From Hyperoodon ampullatus (Eukaryota > Chordata > Mammalia > Artiodactyla > Ziphiidae), in the NCBI GenBank assembly GCA_949752795.1, contig OX457057.1, positions 10,096,632-10,160,631 on the forward strand: a stretch of 64,000 bases of DNA. Reading direction: 5' to 3'. Each line of letters starts with the position of its first letter. Positions within the stretch are counted from its first letter, which is position 1. The translations under genes were made by a program, and so were the position numbers. The notes under the pieces were generated by a model, which was given only the letters and a program-made list of their open reading frames with translations, was not told the origin of the DNA and ran no database searches. Of this stretch, positions 24,051-35,639 are shown piece after piece.

Positions 24051-24269
24051 GCCGGTGAGAGAGACTGAGGGGTTTGAGAGAAGTTCCTGGGACACCCACC
24101 CCTCTACAACCAGAAGAGCCCTTGTAAACTCTGTTTTATATATTGGGGTTCCCTTTAAGATCTCACTTGAAAAGTGTTTGGCTAATTTAAAAAGAAGTTT
24201 CAAATCCACAGGTCAAAAAAAAATGTTACATCTGGGTATGTGCTGAGACAGTGCTTCATAGCAACAGCA

Positions 24270-24490
24270 TTAAATGCAATCTAGAGCTTATCATGGGCCA
24301 GGCACTGTTCTAAGCACTTCACACATAATAAATTGTTTAATCCGCACAACACCGTGAGATAGGTCCTGCCATCATCCCCATTTTACAGATGAGGAAACAG
24401 GCTCAGAGAGGTAAAGTAATTTGTCCAAAGTGGCACAGCTAGTAAGTGGCCTAGCTTGGACTCTAACTCAAACAATTTGCCTCCAGAGAC
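24270..24490 (-). mobile_element. MIR SINE
   Basis: The plus strand reads as reverse-complement MIR: 'gggccaggcactgttctaag', 'cccattttacagatgagg', 'gctcagagaggtaaagtaat' and 'ggcacagctagtaagtggc'. Confidence 0.8.
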
Positions 24491-25136
24491 CTGGCCTGCA
24501 GCCACTGTGCCTCCAAAAGGAACAGAAAGCAGGTGTGGGGCTGGAGAGGAAAGCCAGGAAGAGAGGGGCCAGGGGCACAGGAAGCCAATGCTGTCTTCCC
24601 ATGGCTGCCACCAAGAGGAGTGGTGGTGACAGCAGTTGTCGGTGAGGGTGAGGGACATGTTCCTAGTGTAATGGATTTATGGCATTTTAGAGATACCGCT
24701 GTATGACTGCTCCTTTATCAGTTAGCTGTTCCTCTCGGGATACCCCATCTGCCATCAAGTGAAATGGGAGGGCAGCTACGAGAATTGCAGGCTGGTGAAT
24801 TTAACCTCTTCTACTTACTCGTGGGAACCTAAAGCTGAGGCTTGCCTAGGACAAAGGACCATCTGTAGATAGGGTGTCAACTAAGGTCTAAAGGATGAGA
24901 TGGAAGCAGTTATGGAAGAACAGTCCAGGTAGAGAAGAAGGAAGCTGGCAAAGAACTCGGAGTTCGGGGAACCGTGCAGCTGGGGCATCAGAGTGAGACA
25001 AGTGAGCTCACTTGAGTGAGCTCATTCAGCATGAGCTGGGGTGGGAGAGATGGGCATGTGCTGAGATGAAGCCCCTGAGAACAGGGGTCTTCAAATAATT
25101 ACTATGAAGAAAGGCCCACCTCCACCCCCAATCCTG

Positions 25137-25540
25137 TTATGGACTGGATTGTATCTCCCCCCACCCCAAATTCATATGTTGAAGCCCTAACCTCCAGTGT
25201 GACTATATTTGGACATAGGGTCTCTAGGGAGGTAATTAAGGTTAAATGGGGTCATAAGGGTGGGGCCCTGATCAATAGGACTGGTGTCTTTACAAGAAGA
25301 GGAAGAGATAACAGAGAGCTCTCTCTTTCTCTCTGTGTGTGCACAGAGGAAAGGCCATGTGAAGAAACAGCGAGAAGGTGGCCATCTGCAAGCCAGGAAA
25401 AAAGGTCTCAGCAGAAACCAAGCCTGCACACACCTTGATCTTGGACTTCTAGCCTCTGGAACTGTGATAAAATAAATTTCTGCTGTTTAAGCCACCCAAT
25501 CTGTGGTATTTTGTTATGGCAACCCTAGTAGACTAAAACA
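25137..25540 (+). mobile_element. MLT1 LTR (ERVL-MaLR)
   Basis: A nearly complete LTR from 'tgttatggactggattgt' through 'attcatatgttgaagcccta', 'gtctttacaagaagagga', 'gaccatgtgaag'-like text, 'ccttgatcttggacttctag', AATAAA at about 25471, and the end 'ccctagtagactaaaaca'. No internal MaLR genes. Confidence 0.85.
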
Positions 25541-25769
25541 ATCCTCACTGGACAAGAACAAAAGATCAGACTTTGTTAGTATTAAGCTCTAAAGACCGCT
25601 CGTTATCAAGCATAATCTGCACATCCTGATGGATATACAATATGAACTACATACAAAGTCAAGGTACTGTCATAATTTCACAAACTTTGAATATGAGAAA
25701 ATGAATGATATTAAAACGCATAAAAAGGTCAGACCTGTTTTTGATCTGGAACAGGAGAGAAAAATAAAG

Positions 25770-25950
25770 TAATAATACCTAATATTCATATTGCACTTAC
25801 TACATGCAAGCACTGTTCTAAGTTCTATATGCACATGAACTCTTAATTCTCACAACAACTATTATTACACCCATTTCATGAATGAGAAAACTGAAGCACA
25901 GAGAATTTACACACCTTGCCTTCAGCAACACAGCTTCACAGGGATGTGAA
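25770..25950 (-). mobile_element. MIR SINE
   Basis: Reverse-complement MIR text: 'tgcaagcactgttctaag', 'cccatttcatgaatgagaaa' and 'actgaagcacagagaat'. Confidence 0.7.
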
Positions 25951-26682
25951 GACACCGTTTTGACATTAAGCTCACCTGCCTGCAATTTCTGTTTATCTTT
26001 GGCGTCCTTTCAGTTCTCAGGAAACCTTCAATTATTCTCTTTTTCAGTGCTTCCTGGTTTCAGAAAGCTGCCTTCAACCCACAGCCAGCGTAATCTGAAA
26101 GTCAGAATGATTCCTCACACCTCACTAATTAGCTGGTTTCTGTTCTGCAAAGAGCAGCCCTGCTAACTGCACAGCAATCCTGCCACCACCCTTTGGGTCT
26201 TTATTGTGTATCTTTCCTTCTAGCTCAGAAACAGAAGGTGGAGGAAGAATGACTGAGCTTCCTCCTTCCTTCTGTCCTGACCCATCTTTTATGCAGTCTA
26301 TAGCCACCCCACTGATGCTCTTCTCCCCATGGGAACTGTTGCTTAGCAACCATACTCACGTTTCCTCCTCTTCCTGAATGGATGCCTACCTTAGATATCC
26401 AAGGAATTAGCTGGACCAAAGCTCTGCAGCTTTCTCCAGTTTACACTTGACTACGTTTTTGACTATTTCTTTTCTTAAGCCAAACTTTTGTTTACTTCTG
26501 AGCATTTTAAATGCATTTGAACAGAACAGGAGAGATTTATGAAGAGTTATTGTGGGGTTTCCTTGCAGACGTTATTTTTTTCAATGGAAAAGCAGGAAAA
26601 TCAATTGACCTGCCTCTTCTTAACATCCACCCCACCCCTCCCCGTCAGCCAAAGATGTTACAAAAAAAAAAAAAGATGGACA

Positions 26683-26699
26683 CCAATGGACACCATTGG
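26683..26699. repeat. Short perfect inverted repeat
   Basis: CCAATGG, three bases, CCATTGG, after an A13 run. It forms two divergent CCAAT-like motifs. Probably a local duplication; no function is implied. Confidence 0.5.
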
Positions 26700-27284
26700 A
26701 CTACGTGAAGCTCAGGCAGTTTCTAAAACGAAGATAATATTTGCCATTTTCAAACCCGTGACAGGTCATTATTAAAGAGAGAAAAGGTCTAGAAGTCATT
26801 TTTTCAATGAGCTGTATTAACTGGCAAACATCACCCCAACAAAACAACACGAGCCCACAGAGCCTGCCATTGAAATCCAACCTTTGCTGGCCACGACTCC
26901 TCAAGTTGATTCTGATTTCTACGGTGTTCTTTGTCCCTTGAGATTACGCCTGGCATTTTTACAAAGCGACATTTTTAGAAACTGTCATCTCACATTTCTC
27001 TGTGGCTAGAGGAAACAGGCTTGCTTGAAAAGCACCACACACAAGCCCACCAGGAGTGGGAGGCTCTGGACCCACGATCAATGGAGCCGTCACAAGATAC
27101 ACTGACTTAATGGGTTTTCGTAGCTCACAAAGGGCAGAGAAATGAGTCAGCAGGACCCAGCAGAGGGCGGCAGGGCACCGCTGCCAGCTGCTCTAAGGAC
27201 ACAGTCAAGGCCGACTGCAGAACTCAGGAGTTGGAGTAATCTGACTTTGGGGTCCCCAATTCTCTCCTGCAGGAGCTACTCTAG

Positions 27285-27517
27285 ACCAGGGTTTCTCAAC
27301 CTCGGCACTACCAACATTCGGGCCTGGATAATTCTTTGAGGTAGGAGGCTGTCCTATATACTGCAGGATGTTTATCATTATCCCTGTCCTCTACCCACGA
27401 GATGCCAGTAGCATCCCCACCCAGTGTGACAATCAATAATGTCTACAGACAGTGCCGCATGTCCCCAGGAGGAGGTCGGGGAAGGAGACAGAATTCCCTG
27501 GTTGAGAACTGCTGCTT
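27285..27517 (-). mobile_element. MER20 DNA transposon
   Basis: The reverse-complement of MER20: starts 'cagggtttctcaacctcgg', includes 'cctgtcctctacccacgaga', 'ccagtagcatccc', and ends 'cctggttgagaactgctg'. Confidence 0.8.
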
Positions 27518-27649
27518 TAGACTGAAATGCTCAGCTAAGTAGGTAAGCTTCTAAGGCAGGGCTGCTCTTGGCTACTAGGCAGACATTTAGTTGTTAAATG
27601 GCTTTTTAATTCATGCATTAAACAAAATGGGTAAGGCTTAATGTTAGAT

Positions 27650-27770
27650 ACCAAAAAAAGAAAAGAAAAGAAAGGAGAGAGAGAAAGAAAGGACAAAAGA
27701 AAGAAGGCAGGAAGGGGGGAGTGAGGGAGGGAGGGAAAGAGGGAGGAGAAAAAAAGAGGAAGACGCAGTC
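27650..27770 (+). repeat. Purine (GAAA/GGGA) low-complexity tract
   Basis: About 120 bp of almost pure A/G, with GAAAGAAA and GGGAGG runs. The long minus-strand frames over it are serine/leucine low-complexity and are not genes. Confidence 0.8.
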
Positions 27771-28059
27771 CTGGCCTCAAGGAACTTAGGTCTAATAGGG
27801 GCAGCAGGACACAAGCATAAATAGTGATATTTTAGGAGCGAGAGTGAGAAGTCGCACAAGAGGTCCAGTGAAAGCCGGAGAGAAGTTGCGAGGAGAGTGC
27901 GGGGTTGGGGTCTCTGGGGGGAGGCCCGGAGGGACAGAGGGAGGATGGGTGGTCGTGAGCACGTGGAGGGGCGGAGGGGAGTCCATGTGATGTCCCTACT
28001 TGATTTGGAATGTTCTCCCTGCTTTTCTGAGCCCACCTCCTCAGCTGTCTAAGAATAGT

Positions 28060-28275
28060 GAACAAGAACCAGTATTTATAGGGAACTTCATGTGTGCCAG
28101 GCCCTGCTCTTAGGGCTTTATACACATTAGCTCACTGAATCCTCAGGCCAACCCAAAGAGGAGCCTCTAGTCATCCCCACTTTACAGATGTTCAAACTGA
28201 GACACAGAGAAGTCAAGTGACTTGTCCAAGGCCACACCGCCAGGAAACAGACAGAGCCTAGACTGACACCAACCA
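28060..28275 (-). mobile_element. MIR SINE
   Basis: Reverse-complement MIR: 'gtgccaggccctgctcttag', 'cccactttacagatg', 'gtgacttgtccaaggccaca' and 'cagagcctag'. Confidence 0.8.
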
Positions 28276-28424
28276 CTATGCAGTCCCACCCACTTTCCCG
28301 GGCAGGGAGACCTAAGGCTGCACCAGCCCCACCAGTGCCTCAGAACAAGTTCCCTCCTCCAGTCGGCGTCTTTTTATTTATTTATTTATTTTTTTATGGT
28401 GTAGAGCATTCCTTTCTTTCCTTT

Positions 28425-30335
28425 TTTTTTTTTTTAACATCTTTATTGGAGTATAATTGCTTTACAATGGTGTGTTACTTTCTGCTGTATAACAAAGTGA
28501 ATCAGCTATATGTATACATATATTCCCATATCTCCTCCCCCTTGCGTTTCCCTCCCACCCTCCCTATCCCACTCCTCTAGGTGGTCACAAAGCTCTGAGC
28601 TGATCGCCCTGTGCTATGTGGCTGCTTCCCACTAGCTATCTATTTTACATTTGGTAGTGTATATATGTCCATGCCACTCTCTCACTTCGTCCCAGCTTAC
28701 CCTTCCCCCTCCCGTGTCCTCAAGTCCATTCTCTAGTAGGTCTGCGTCTTTATTCCTGTCCTGCCCCTAGGTTCTTCATGACCATTTTTTTTTTTTTTTA
28801 GATTCCATATATATCTGTTAGCATACGGATTTGTTTTTCTCTTTCTGACTTACTTCACTCTGTATGACAGACTCTAGGTCCATCCACCTCACTACAAATA
28901 ACTCAATTTCGTTTCTTTTTATGGCTGAGTAATATTCCACTGTATATATGTGCCACATCTTCTTTATCCATTCACTTGTCGATGGACACTTAGGTTGCTT
29001 CCATGTCCAGGCTATTGTAAATAGAGCTGCAATGAACATCGTGCATGACTCTATTTGAATTATGGTTTTCTCAGGGTATATGCCCAGTAGTGGGATTGCT
29101 GGGTTGTATGGTAGTTCTATGTTTAGTTTTTTAAGGAACCTCCATACTGTTCTCCATAGTGGCTGTATCAGTTTACATTCCCACCAAAAGTGTAAGGGGT
29201 TCCCTTTTCTCCACACCCTCTCCAGCATTTATTGTTTGTAGATTTTTTCATGATGTCCATTCTGACGGGTGTGAGGTGATACCTCACTGTAGTTTTGACT
29301 TGCATTTCTCTAATGATTAGGGATGTTGAGCAACCTTTCATGTGTTCGTAGGCAATCTGTATATCTTCTTTGGAGAAATGCCTATTTAGGTCTTCTGCCC
29401 ATTTTTGGATTGGGTTGTTTGTTTTTTTGATATTGAGCTGCATGAGCTGCTTGTAAGTTTTGGAGATTAATCCGTTGTCAGTTGCTTCATTTGCAAATAT
29501 TTTCTCCCATTCTGAGGGTTGTCTTTTCATCTTGTTTATGGTTTCCTTGGCTGTGCAAAAGCTTTTAAGTTTCGTTAATTCCCATTTGTTTTTGTTTTTA
29601 TTTCCATTTCTCTAGGAGGTGGGTCAAAAATGATCTTGCTGTGATTTATGTCATAGAGTGTTCTGCCTATGTTCTCCTCTAAGAGTTTTATAGTGTCTGG
29701 CCTTATATTTAGGTCTTTAATCCATTTGGAGTTTATTTTTGTGTATGTGTTAGGGAGTGTTCTAATTTCATTCTTTTACATGTAGCTGTCCAGTTTTCCC
29801 AGCACCACCTATTGAAGAGGCTGTCTTTTCTCCATTGTATATTCTTGCCTCCTTTATCAAAATAAGGTGACCATGCGCACATGGGTTTACCTCTGAGCTT
29901 TCTACCCTATTCCATTGATCTATATTTCCGTTTTTGTGCCAGTACCATACTGTCTTGATTACTGTAGCTTTGTAGTATATTCCGAAGTCCAGGAGCCTGA
30001 TTCTTCCAGCTCGGTTTTTCTTTCTCAAGATTGCTTTGGCTATTTGGGATCTTTTGTGTTTCCATACAAATTATGCAATTTTTGGTTCTAGTTCTGTGAA
30101 AAATGCCATGGGTAGTTTGATAGGGATTGCACTGAATCTGTAGATTGCTTTGGGTAGTAGAGTCATTTTCACAATGTTGATTCTTCCAATCCAAGAACAT
30201 GGTATATCTCTCCATCTGTTTGTATCATCTTTAATTTCTTTCATCAGTGTCTTACAGTTTTCTGCATACAGGTTTTGGTCTCCTCAGGTAGGTTTATTCC
30301 TAGGTATTTTATTCTTTTTGTTGCAGTGGTCTTTT
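28425..30335 (-). mobile_element. 5'-truncated LINE-1, in sense with LRRC38
   Basis: A T run at 28422-28435 (poly-A tail on the minus strand), the complete L1 3' UTR with AATAAA at 28447-28442, and about 1.4 kb of ORF2. The ORF2 C-terminal pieces are at 29530-29168 and 29228-28818, with a frameshift between them, again showing the CWRGCGEKG segment; more N-terminal pieces are at 30215-29768. It cannot make a working protein. It is of the same family as the 12.15-15.09 kb copy and looks little diverged from it. It is inserted in the same transcriptional direction as LRRC38. Confidence 0.9.
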
Positions 30336-30739
30336 AACGAGATGTTCTGGAACTCTCCAGCACCCCTCCTGGTCCCCAGGTCCTGACCTGGAATGGTCAA
30401 GGTGCTGGCATAGCCTCTCCCTGGTCAGGAGAAGTGCTCTGTGGGTACTGTGAAGTGCAGATGTGGAGGGAAACCATCCTGTGAGTGTTCGACCAGACCC
30501 CCAGGGGGGCCCTGGCTCTACTTCCTGATATCCTATGATCCTGGCTCAGGCCCTGTCTCCCCAAGCACTGCCTTGTGATGATGCTGTGGGCATGTAATGA
30601 GGGGATATCTGAAAAGCTCTTACCAGGGTGCCTGGCCGCCATTCAAGCTTGAAAAAGCCACTGTAAGTATCATTCAGATTTTCAAGGTTTCAGATTCTGC
30701 CCAGGCCTGACTCCAGGTATCTGATGAGGGTGCCTTTGT
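30336..30739. other. Intronic stretch, nothing recognised
   Basis: No nameable feature between the L1 and the MLT2 LTR. Confidence 0.35.
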
Positions 30740-31228
30740 TAGTCAGGGTTCTCCAAAGAAACCGAACCAATAGGATGAGTATACACGGAGATACTTATTA
30801 TAAGGAATTGGCTCATGGAACTATGGAGCTGACAAGTCCCAAGATCTGCAGTCAGGAAGCTGGAGACCCAGGAAAGCTGGTGGTATAGTTACAGTACGAA
30901 TGCCAACTGGCTCAGGACCCAGGGAGGGCCAGTGTTACAGTTCTATCCAAAGGCAAGAAGGAACTGATGTCCCAGCCCTAGGCAGTCATGCAGGAGGGGT
31001 TTCCCCCTACTCGAAGGAGGGTCAGCCTTTTTGCTCTAATCAGGCCTTTAACTGATTGGATGAGGTCCACCCACATTAGGAAGGGTCATCTGCTTTACTC
31101 AGTCTACTGATTCAAGTGTTAATTCCATCCCCAAACACCCTCATAGACACACCCAGAATAATGTCTGACCAAATATCAGGGCACCCACGACTCAGTCAAG
31201 TTGACACATAAAATCAACCATCACAGTG
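30740..31228 (-). mobile_element. MLT2-type ERVL LTR
   Basis: Reverse-complement of the MLT2 consensus: 'gttagtcagggttctccaaag', 'aaggaattggctcatgg', 'ggatgaggtccacccacatt', 'ctttactcagtctactgatt', 'catagacacacccagaataa', ending 'agtcaagttgacacataaaa'. It is well preserved. Confidence 0.85.
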
Positions 31229-31424
31229 CTCTTTATACTTTCAGCAGCAGCAGGAGAGATGCTTCTCTAACTACATTAGGATGAGGCAGAAATTTAAATG
31301 AAACTCTCCTTTCCTCTACTTGCTCAAGACATCTGAGATAGGGAGGTGGAACTCGTTAAGGATTCGCAACGCCAGAAAGATCTGCATGTCCAGAGTCATC
31401 CTGACTACAGAGCCGGTGGAGGCT

Positions 31425-31490
31425 CCTTCTCTTCCTCCGCCTCCTCCCTCCTCCTCCTCCCTTTCCTTTTCCTTCTCTGTCTTATTCTTT
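31425..31490 (+). repeat. Pyrimidine-rich tract
   Basis: CTTCCTCCGCCTCCTCC-type simple sequence of about 60 bp. It borders the L1 remnant that follows. Confidence 0.6.
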
Positions 31491-31860
31491 GTAGTTTTAA
31501 AATTTTGGTAAAATATGCATAACATAATGGTTATCATTTTAACTATTTGTGTATAAATTCATTTAACTACTTTTAAGTGTATAAATTCATTGGCATTAAG
31601 TACATATACCATGATGTACGACCATCACCACTATTTATTTCCAAAACTTTGTCATCCCCCAAACTCTGTACCCATTAAACAGTAACTCCCCTTGCCTCAT
31701 TCCCAGCCCCTGGCGACCACACCCTACTTTCTGTCTCCATGAATTGCCTACTCATGTAAGTGGAATCATACAATATTTGTCATTTTGTGACTGGCTTATT
31801 TCACCTAGCATAATGTCTGCAAGGTCCAGCCATGTTGTAGCATGTATCAGAAGTTCCTTC

Positions 31861-32067
31861 TTTTTTTTTTTTTTGCGGTACGCGGGCCTCTCACTGTTGT
31901 GGCCTCTCCCCTTGCAGAGTACAGGCTCTGGGCGCGCAGGCTCAGCGGCCATGGCTCACGGGCCTAGCCGCTCCACAGCATGTGGGATCTTCCCAGACCG
32001 GGGCACGAACCCGTGTCCCCTGCATCGGCAGGCGGACTCTCAACCACTGCGCCACCAGGGAAGCCCC
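31861..32067 (-). mobile_element. CHR-2 SINE
   Basis: A T run followed by the reverse complement of a tRNA-derived CHR-2 element, ending 'gcgccaccagggaagcccc'. Target-site duplication agaagttccttc at 31849-31860 and 32068-32079. The B-box-like part ('ggggcacgaacccgtg' in this orientation) is present. Confidence 0.92.
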
Positions 32068-32374
32068 AGAAGTTCCTTCTTTTTTAAGGCTGAATAATAT
32101 TCCATTGTATGGTGACACCACATTTTGTTTATCCATTCATTACTGATGGGCACTTGGGTTGTCTCCACCTTTTGGCTATTGTATATAATGCTGCTATAAA
32201 CCTTGGCATACAATAGATGTGTTGAAGTCTCTGCTTTCAATTCTTTTAGGTACATAACTGAGAAGTGGAATTGAGGGATCATATTGTAATTCTACATTTA
32301 ATTTTTTGATGAACCACCATAGTGATTTCCGCTATGGCTACACAGTTTATACTCCCATAAACAGTGCACAAGGG

Positions 32375-32827
32375 GGGTCTTCCCTGGTGGTGCAGTGGAT
32401 GAGACTCTGCACTCCCAATTCAGGGGGCCCGGGTTCGATCCCTGGTCAGGGAACTAGATCCCACATGCATGCCGCAACTAAGAGTTTGCGTGTCACAACT
32501 AAGGAGCCTGTGTGCCGCAACTAAGGAGCTGGTGAGCTGCATCTAAGGAGCCCACGAGCCGCAGTTAAGGAGCCCACCTGCCGCAACTAAGGAGCCCATG
32601 TGCTGAAACTAAGGAGTTGGTGAGCATCAACTAAGGAGCCCTGGAGCCAAAACTAAGGAGCCCGCCTGCTGCAACTAAGGAGCCCACGTGCTGCAACTAA
32701 GGAGCTGGTGAGCCGCAACTAAGGAGCCCTGGAGCTGCAACTAGGGAGCCTGCCTGCCACAACTAAGACCCGGCACAACCAAATAAAAATAAATAAATAA
32801 ATAAATAAATATTAAGAGAAAACAAAA
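32375..32827 (+). mobile_element. CHR-type SINE with internally expanded tail module
   Basis: The head 'cttccctggtggtgcagtgg' and B box 'gggttcgatccctgg' show tRNA origin. Its normal tail has one or two 'ccgcaactaag' modules; here 14 tandem units lie between 32472 and about 32780. It ends in (AAAT)n. The target-site duplication is acagtgcacaaggg (32361-32374) and acagttcacaaggg (32828-32841). Confidence 0.9.
32472..32756 (+). repeat. 22-bp tandem array inside the SINE
   Basis: Thirteen full units, one of 21 bp and twelve of 22 bp, each built as N4-aactaaggag-N8. The last eight bases cycle in the order ctggtgag, ccctggag (or cccacgag), cccgcctg (or cccacctg), cccacgtg (or cccatgtg). This gives an 88-bp higher-order period over units 3 to 13. 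A fourteenth degraded unit leads into the SINE tail. Confidence 0.9.
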
Positions 32828-33279
32828 ACAGTTCACAAGGGTTCCAATTTCTCTATATCCTTGCCCACACGTGTTATTTTACATTTTAAAAAATGGCCAC
32901 CCTAATGGAAGTGAAGTAGTATTTATTTTCTTGGTGGTTTTGATCTGCATTTCTCTACTGACTAGTGATATCCAGCATCCTTTCATGTGTTCAGTGGCCT
33001 GCTCCTTCTTTTTAAATGAAGGGCATAGCCTCCTAAACAGCCTGCATGGGGCATTTCATCAAGGATTAGCAGCCATGTTGCAAGAGGTTGGTCCCAGGTA
33101 AGTCAAACCTGGGTATAAAACAGGGCTGAGAAACCCTGGGGGAGACCCAGAGGCACACGGGGCAGATTTCTGAAAAGGAAGACTAGGCATATCTCCCAAT
33201 CCAGTGTCATTCACCTACTACTTCCTGCACCTTCATCCATGCCCTAAACTGGGAAGAATGTGTGTGCAGGGGGTGGGTA

Positions 33280-33520
33280 GCCTTTATTGAGCACCTGTTA
33301 TGTTCTGATGCAGTGCACACCCCTTAACACACGTCATTTATAGTTGACCTCCATCTGGGAGGTGAGCGGCATTATCCTCAATTCATAGCTGAGGAAGCGG
33401 GTCTCAGAACTCTTTGGCAATTCAGGTACTGTTAAATAGGGAAGCCCGAATTCAAACTATCCTCTCACTTTGTTTTACTCCAAAGCCTGTGTTTTTCCCG
33501 TCACTCTATGTTGTCTGTAA
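33280..33520 (-). mobile_element. MIR SINE
   Basis: Reverse-complement MIR text: 'attgagcacctgttatgttc', 'cctcaattcatagctgaggaag' (read in part) and 'gaattcaaactatcc'. Diverged. Confidence 0.6.
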
Positions 33521-34744
33521 TGCTGAAGAAAGTGACATCCTCAGCCTCAGGAAGTTTATAATCTGACAGAGGAGCCCAAACTAAAATACATCAAGCAATG
33601 GGGAAGGAAGACAATATATGATTGAGAATTGACTTTGGGCTTTACAAATTCAGAGAATGAAGAGCCAGGTGTGTGGAAGGTCTGGTAATACTCATCCATA
33701 TTTATGGAATGAACACATACCTTTGAGTTCAGGGGATTACTGGGGAGGAATAAGAAAGGCATTGCAGGCAAGAGGCCCGGGTGGAATCTGGAAGTGTGGG
33801 TGAGAATGACATTAGAGGCGCCCTCCTGGGCTAGAATAGTGCCCCCCAAATACAATATCTTCCAAAATGGCTGCCACTGGCTGATGTCCAGTGGCTGCAT
33901 GTGGAGTCGATGGAGCATCATTGCCAGGATCTGAGAATCTGGATTAAGAGATTAAAGGATGGCAACCCTGAGCCAGGCTCAGATTGCAAAAGATTTTTTT
34001 TTTGTCAAAGCAACAATAGTGGTCTTTTATTTTAAGAATCTAAAAAAACATTCAAATCAGCAGATAAGGCAATGTTGTCACATGGAGACAACTGTCAGGC
34101 TGCCCTAATGAGACAGGACACATGCTGTGAGCCTGCTCACTCATTCATGTCACCTGCTGGCCCCTGTGCAGGCATGTGAGTCTGTAACCCCCTGGGGCAG
34201 TGGGTTTCTGCCTGTCCTGCATCCCAGAGGCGGCCAGGGACTGCAAGGCATGGGCATAAGTTTAGGGTAAGACCATCCGCCTGTGACTAAGATCTCTTGG
34301 AAGCCTAGAGTCTACAGCTATGATCCTCAGGCCTTTGACTTTTACATAATGGTAAAAAAAATTTTTTAAATAAGAAATAGAGGAGACTGACACAGGGCTG
34401 CAGCTGATAATTCTTCTCAGGACATTAAACACACACACACGCCATCATCATTTTATAAAAGAGAGAACACTGGTACACCATTAAAGTTAAGAAAGGCAGG
34501 ATAACAGCAAATCAGTTAATACATTGGCCTTAAAAAACACTCACCACAGTACCCTCATTCCTCTCATTTTGCCTGGAAAAAAATGACCACTGATAAAGGG
34601 CCACATTTGGGAAGCATCAGCATATTCCGTACTCTCTATCCCACCTGGAACAAGAGCCCGGGGACCGCTTCCTTATTCTTCAAGACCAGAGGTACAGCTG
34701 CAAACTACAGCTCCAGGCCCAAATGACCCTTCCTTCCCTCTCCC
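33521..34744. other. Intronic stretch, nothing recognised
   Basis: About 1.2 kb without a nameable repeat. There is a short (CA)n at 34430-34441. Confidence 0.35.
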
Positions 34745-34925
34745 ATATGTATTTGTAAATAAAGTCTTATTGGAACACAGCCAGACCCCCTGGTTTACAC
34801 ATTATCTAAGGCTGCTTTCGAGCTACAATGGCAAGTTTGAGTGGTTGCAAGAGATTCTATGGCTCACGAGGCCTAAAATATCTACTATCCAGCCCTTAAT
34901 AGAAAGTTTGCCAACTCCTGTTCAA
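34745..34925 (-). mobile_element. hAT-Charlie-type DNA transposon remnant
   Basis: 'gtaaataaagtcttattggaa', 'cacattatctaaggctgct', 'cgaggcctaaaatatctac' and 'agaaagtttgccaactcctg' match the common hAT element that ends in a CAGG(A/G)GTYGGCAAACT terminus. Subfamily not assigned. Confidence 0.7.
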
Positions 34926-35639
34926 AACTCAACCCAGGAAACACCTCCTCTGGGAAGCCTGCCCTGATTGCTTCCTGTGTTCCCCCTTCCCCTGAATCAG
35001 ACCCCTCCGTTCCTGGCCCCCCACACCTCCTCCAAAAAAAGTCAACTCCTCCATGGGGCGGCCTGTGTCTCTCACGTCTGCAGACACAGCTGCCAGCTCA
35101 GGGCCTGGCACACAGCACACAAACATCAGGAAGACTGGGAAAATCTAAAACAACTCAGAAATATCTGGGTGAGAAGGATCCTCGTGCATGGTTCCCAGCC
35201 GGGGTCCTGCAGGTGGGCTGGGGTTCTGTAAGCAAGGACTAGTTGGCAAAAGGCCAATCAGTCACTTGTTTGTGAGAAGGCCGCAGGGGCTATTTACACA
35301 AACATGCAATTTGGTAGACAAAATCTTTCAAACTCAGGGTCTGGAAACATTAATACAATAGGTTCTTTAGTGGCAAAAATGTGGGGAGCTCTCAATTTTT
35401 GTGATTTCTCTGTCTTCTTCAGTGAAGTGCATCCAAGTTGCAGAGACCTCTTCTTATTTATTACACATGATTTCTGAAATAATACTAGTAATAGCTGGTG
35501 GGTTCAATAGATAACTCAGTTCCCGTCCTGAGTTTACAACTGAATGGTTGAGAGACACAGGACTCAGAGGAAATAGGTGAGAACGTCAGTTTTGTTACTG
35601 ATAAAACTGTAGGAGCCTATGCTGTCTTCCTCTGTCTAC
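34926..35639. other. Intronic stretch, nothing recognised
   Basis: No gene or nameable repeat that I can support. Confidence 0.35.

Larger units (their letters stand above)
31491..33003 (-). mobile_element. Old LINE-1 (L1M class) hosting two SINEs
   Basis: An antisense L1 3' UTR and ORF2 end, for example 'ggctgaataatattccattgtatgg' (short pieces of it), 'ttggctattgtatataatgctg' and 'ctgactagtgatatccagc'. It is interrupted by a CHR-2 SINE at 31861-32067 and by an expanded CHR SINE at 32375-32827. Each has its own target-site duplication, so the L1 is older than both. Confidence 0.85.

Noticed and set aside
27644..28036. A 130-codon Ser/Leu-rich minus-strand frame
   Set aside because: It lies over a purine-only simple tract; composition explains it.
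32472..32756. A CRISPR-like array
   Set aside because: The units adjoin without unique spacers and sit inside a SINE in a vertebrate genome; it is an ordinary tandem repeat.
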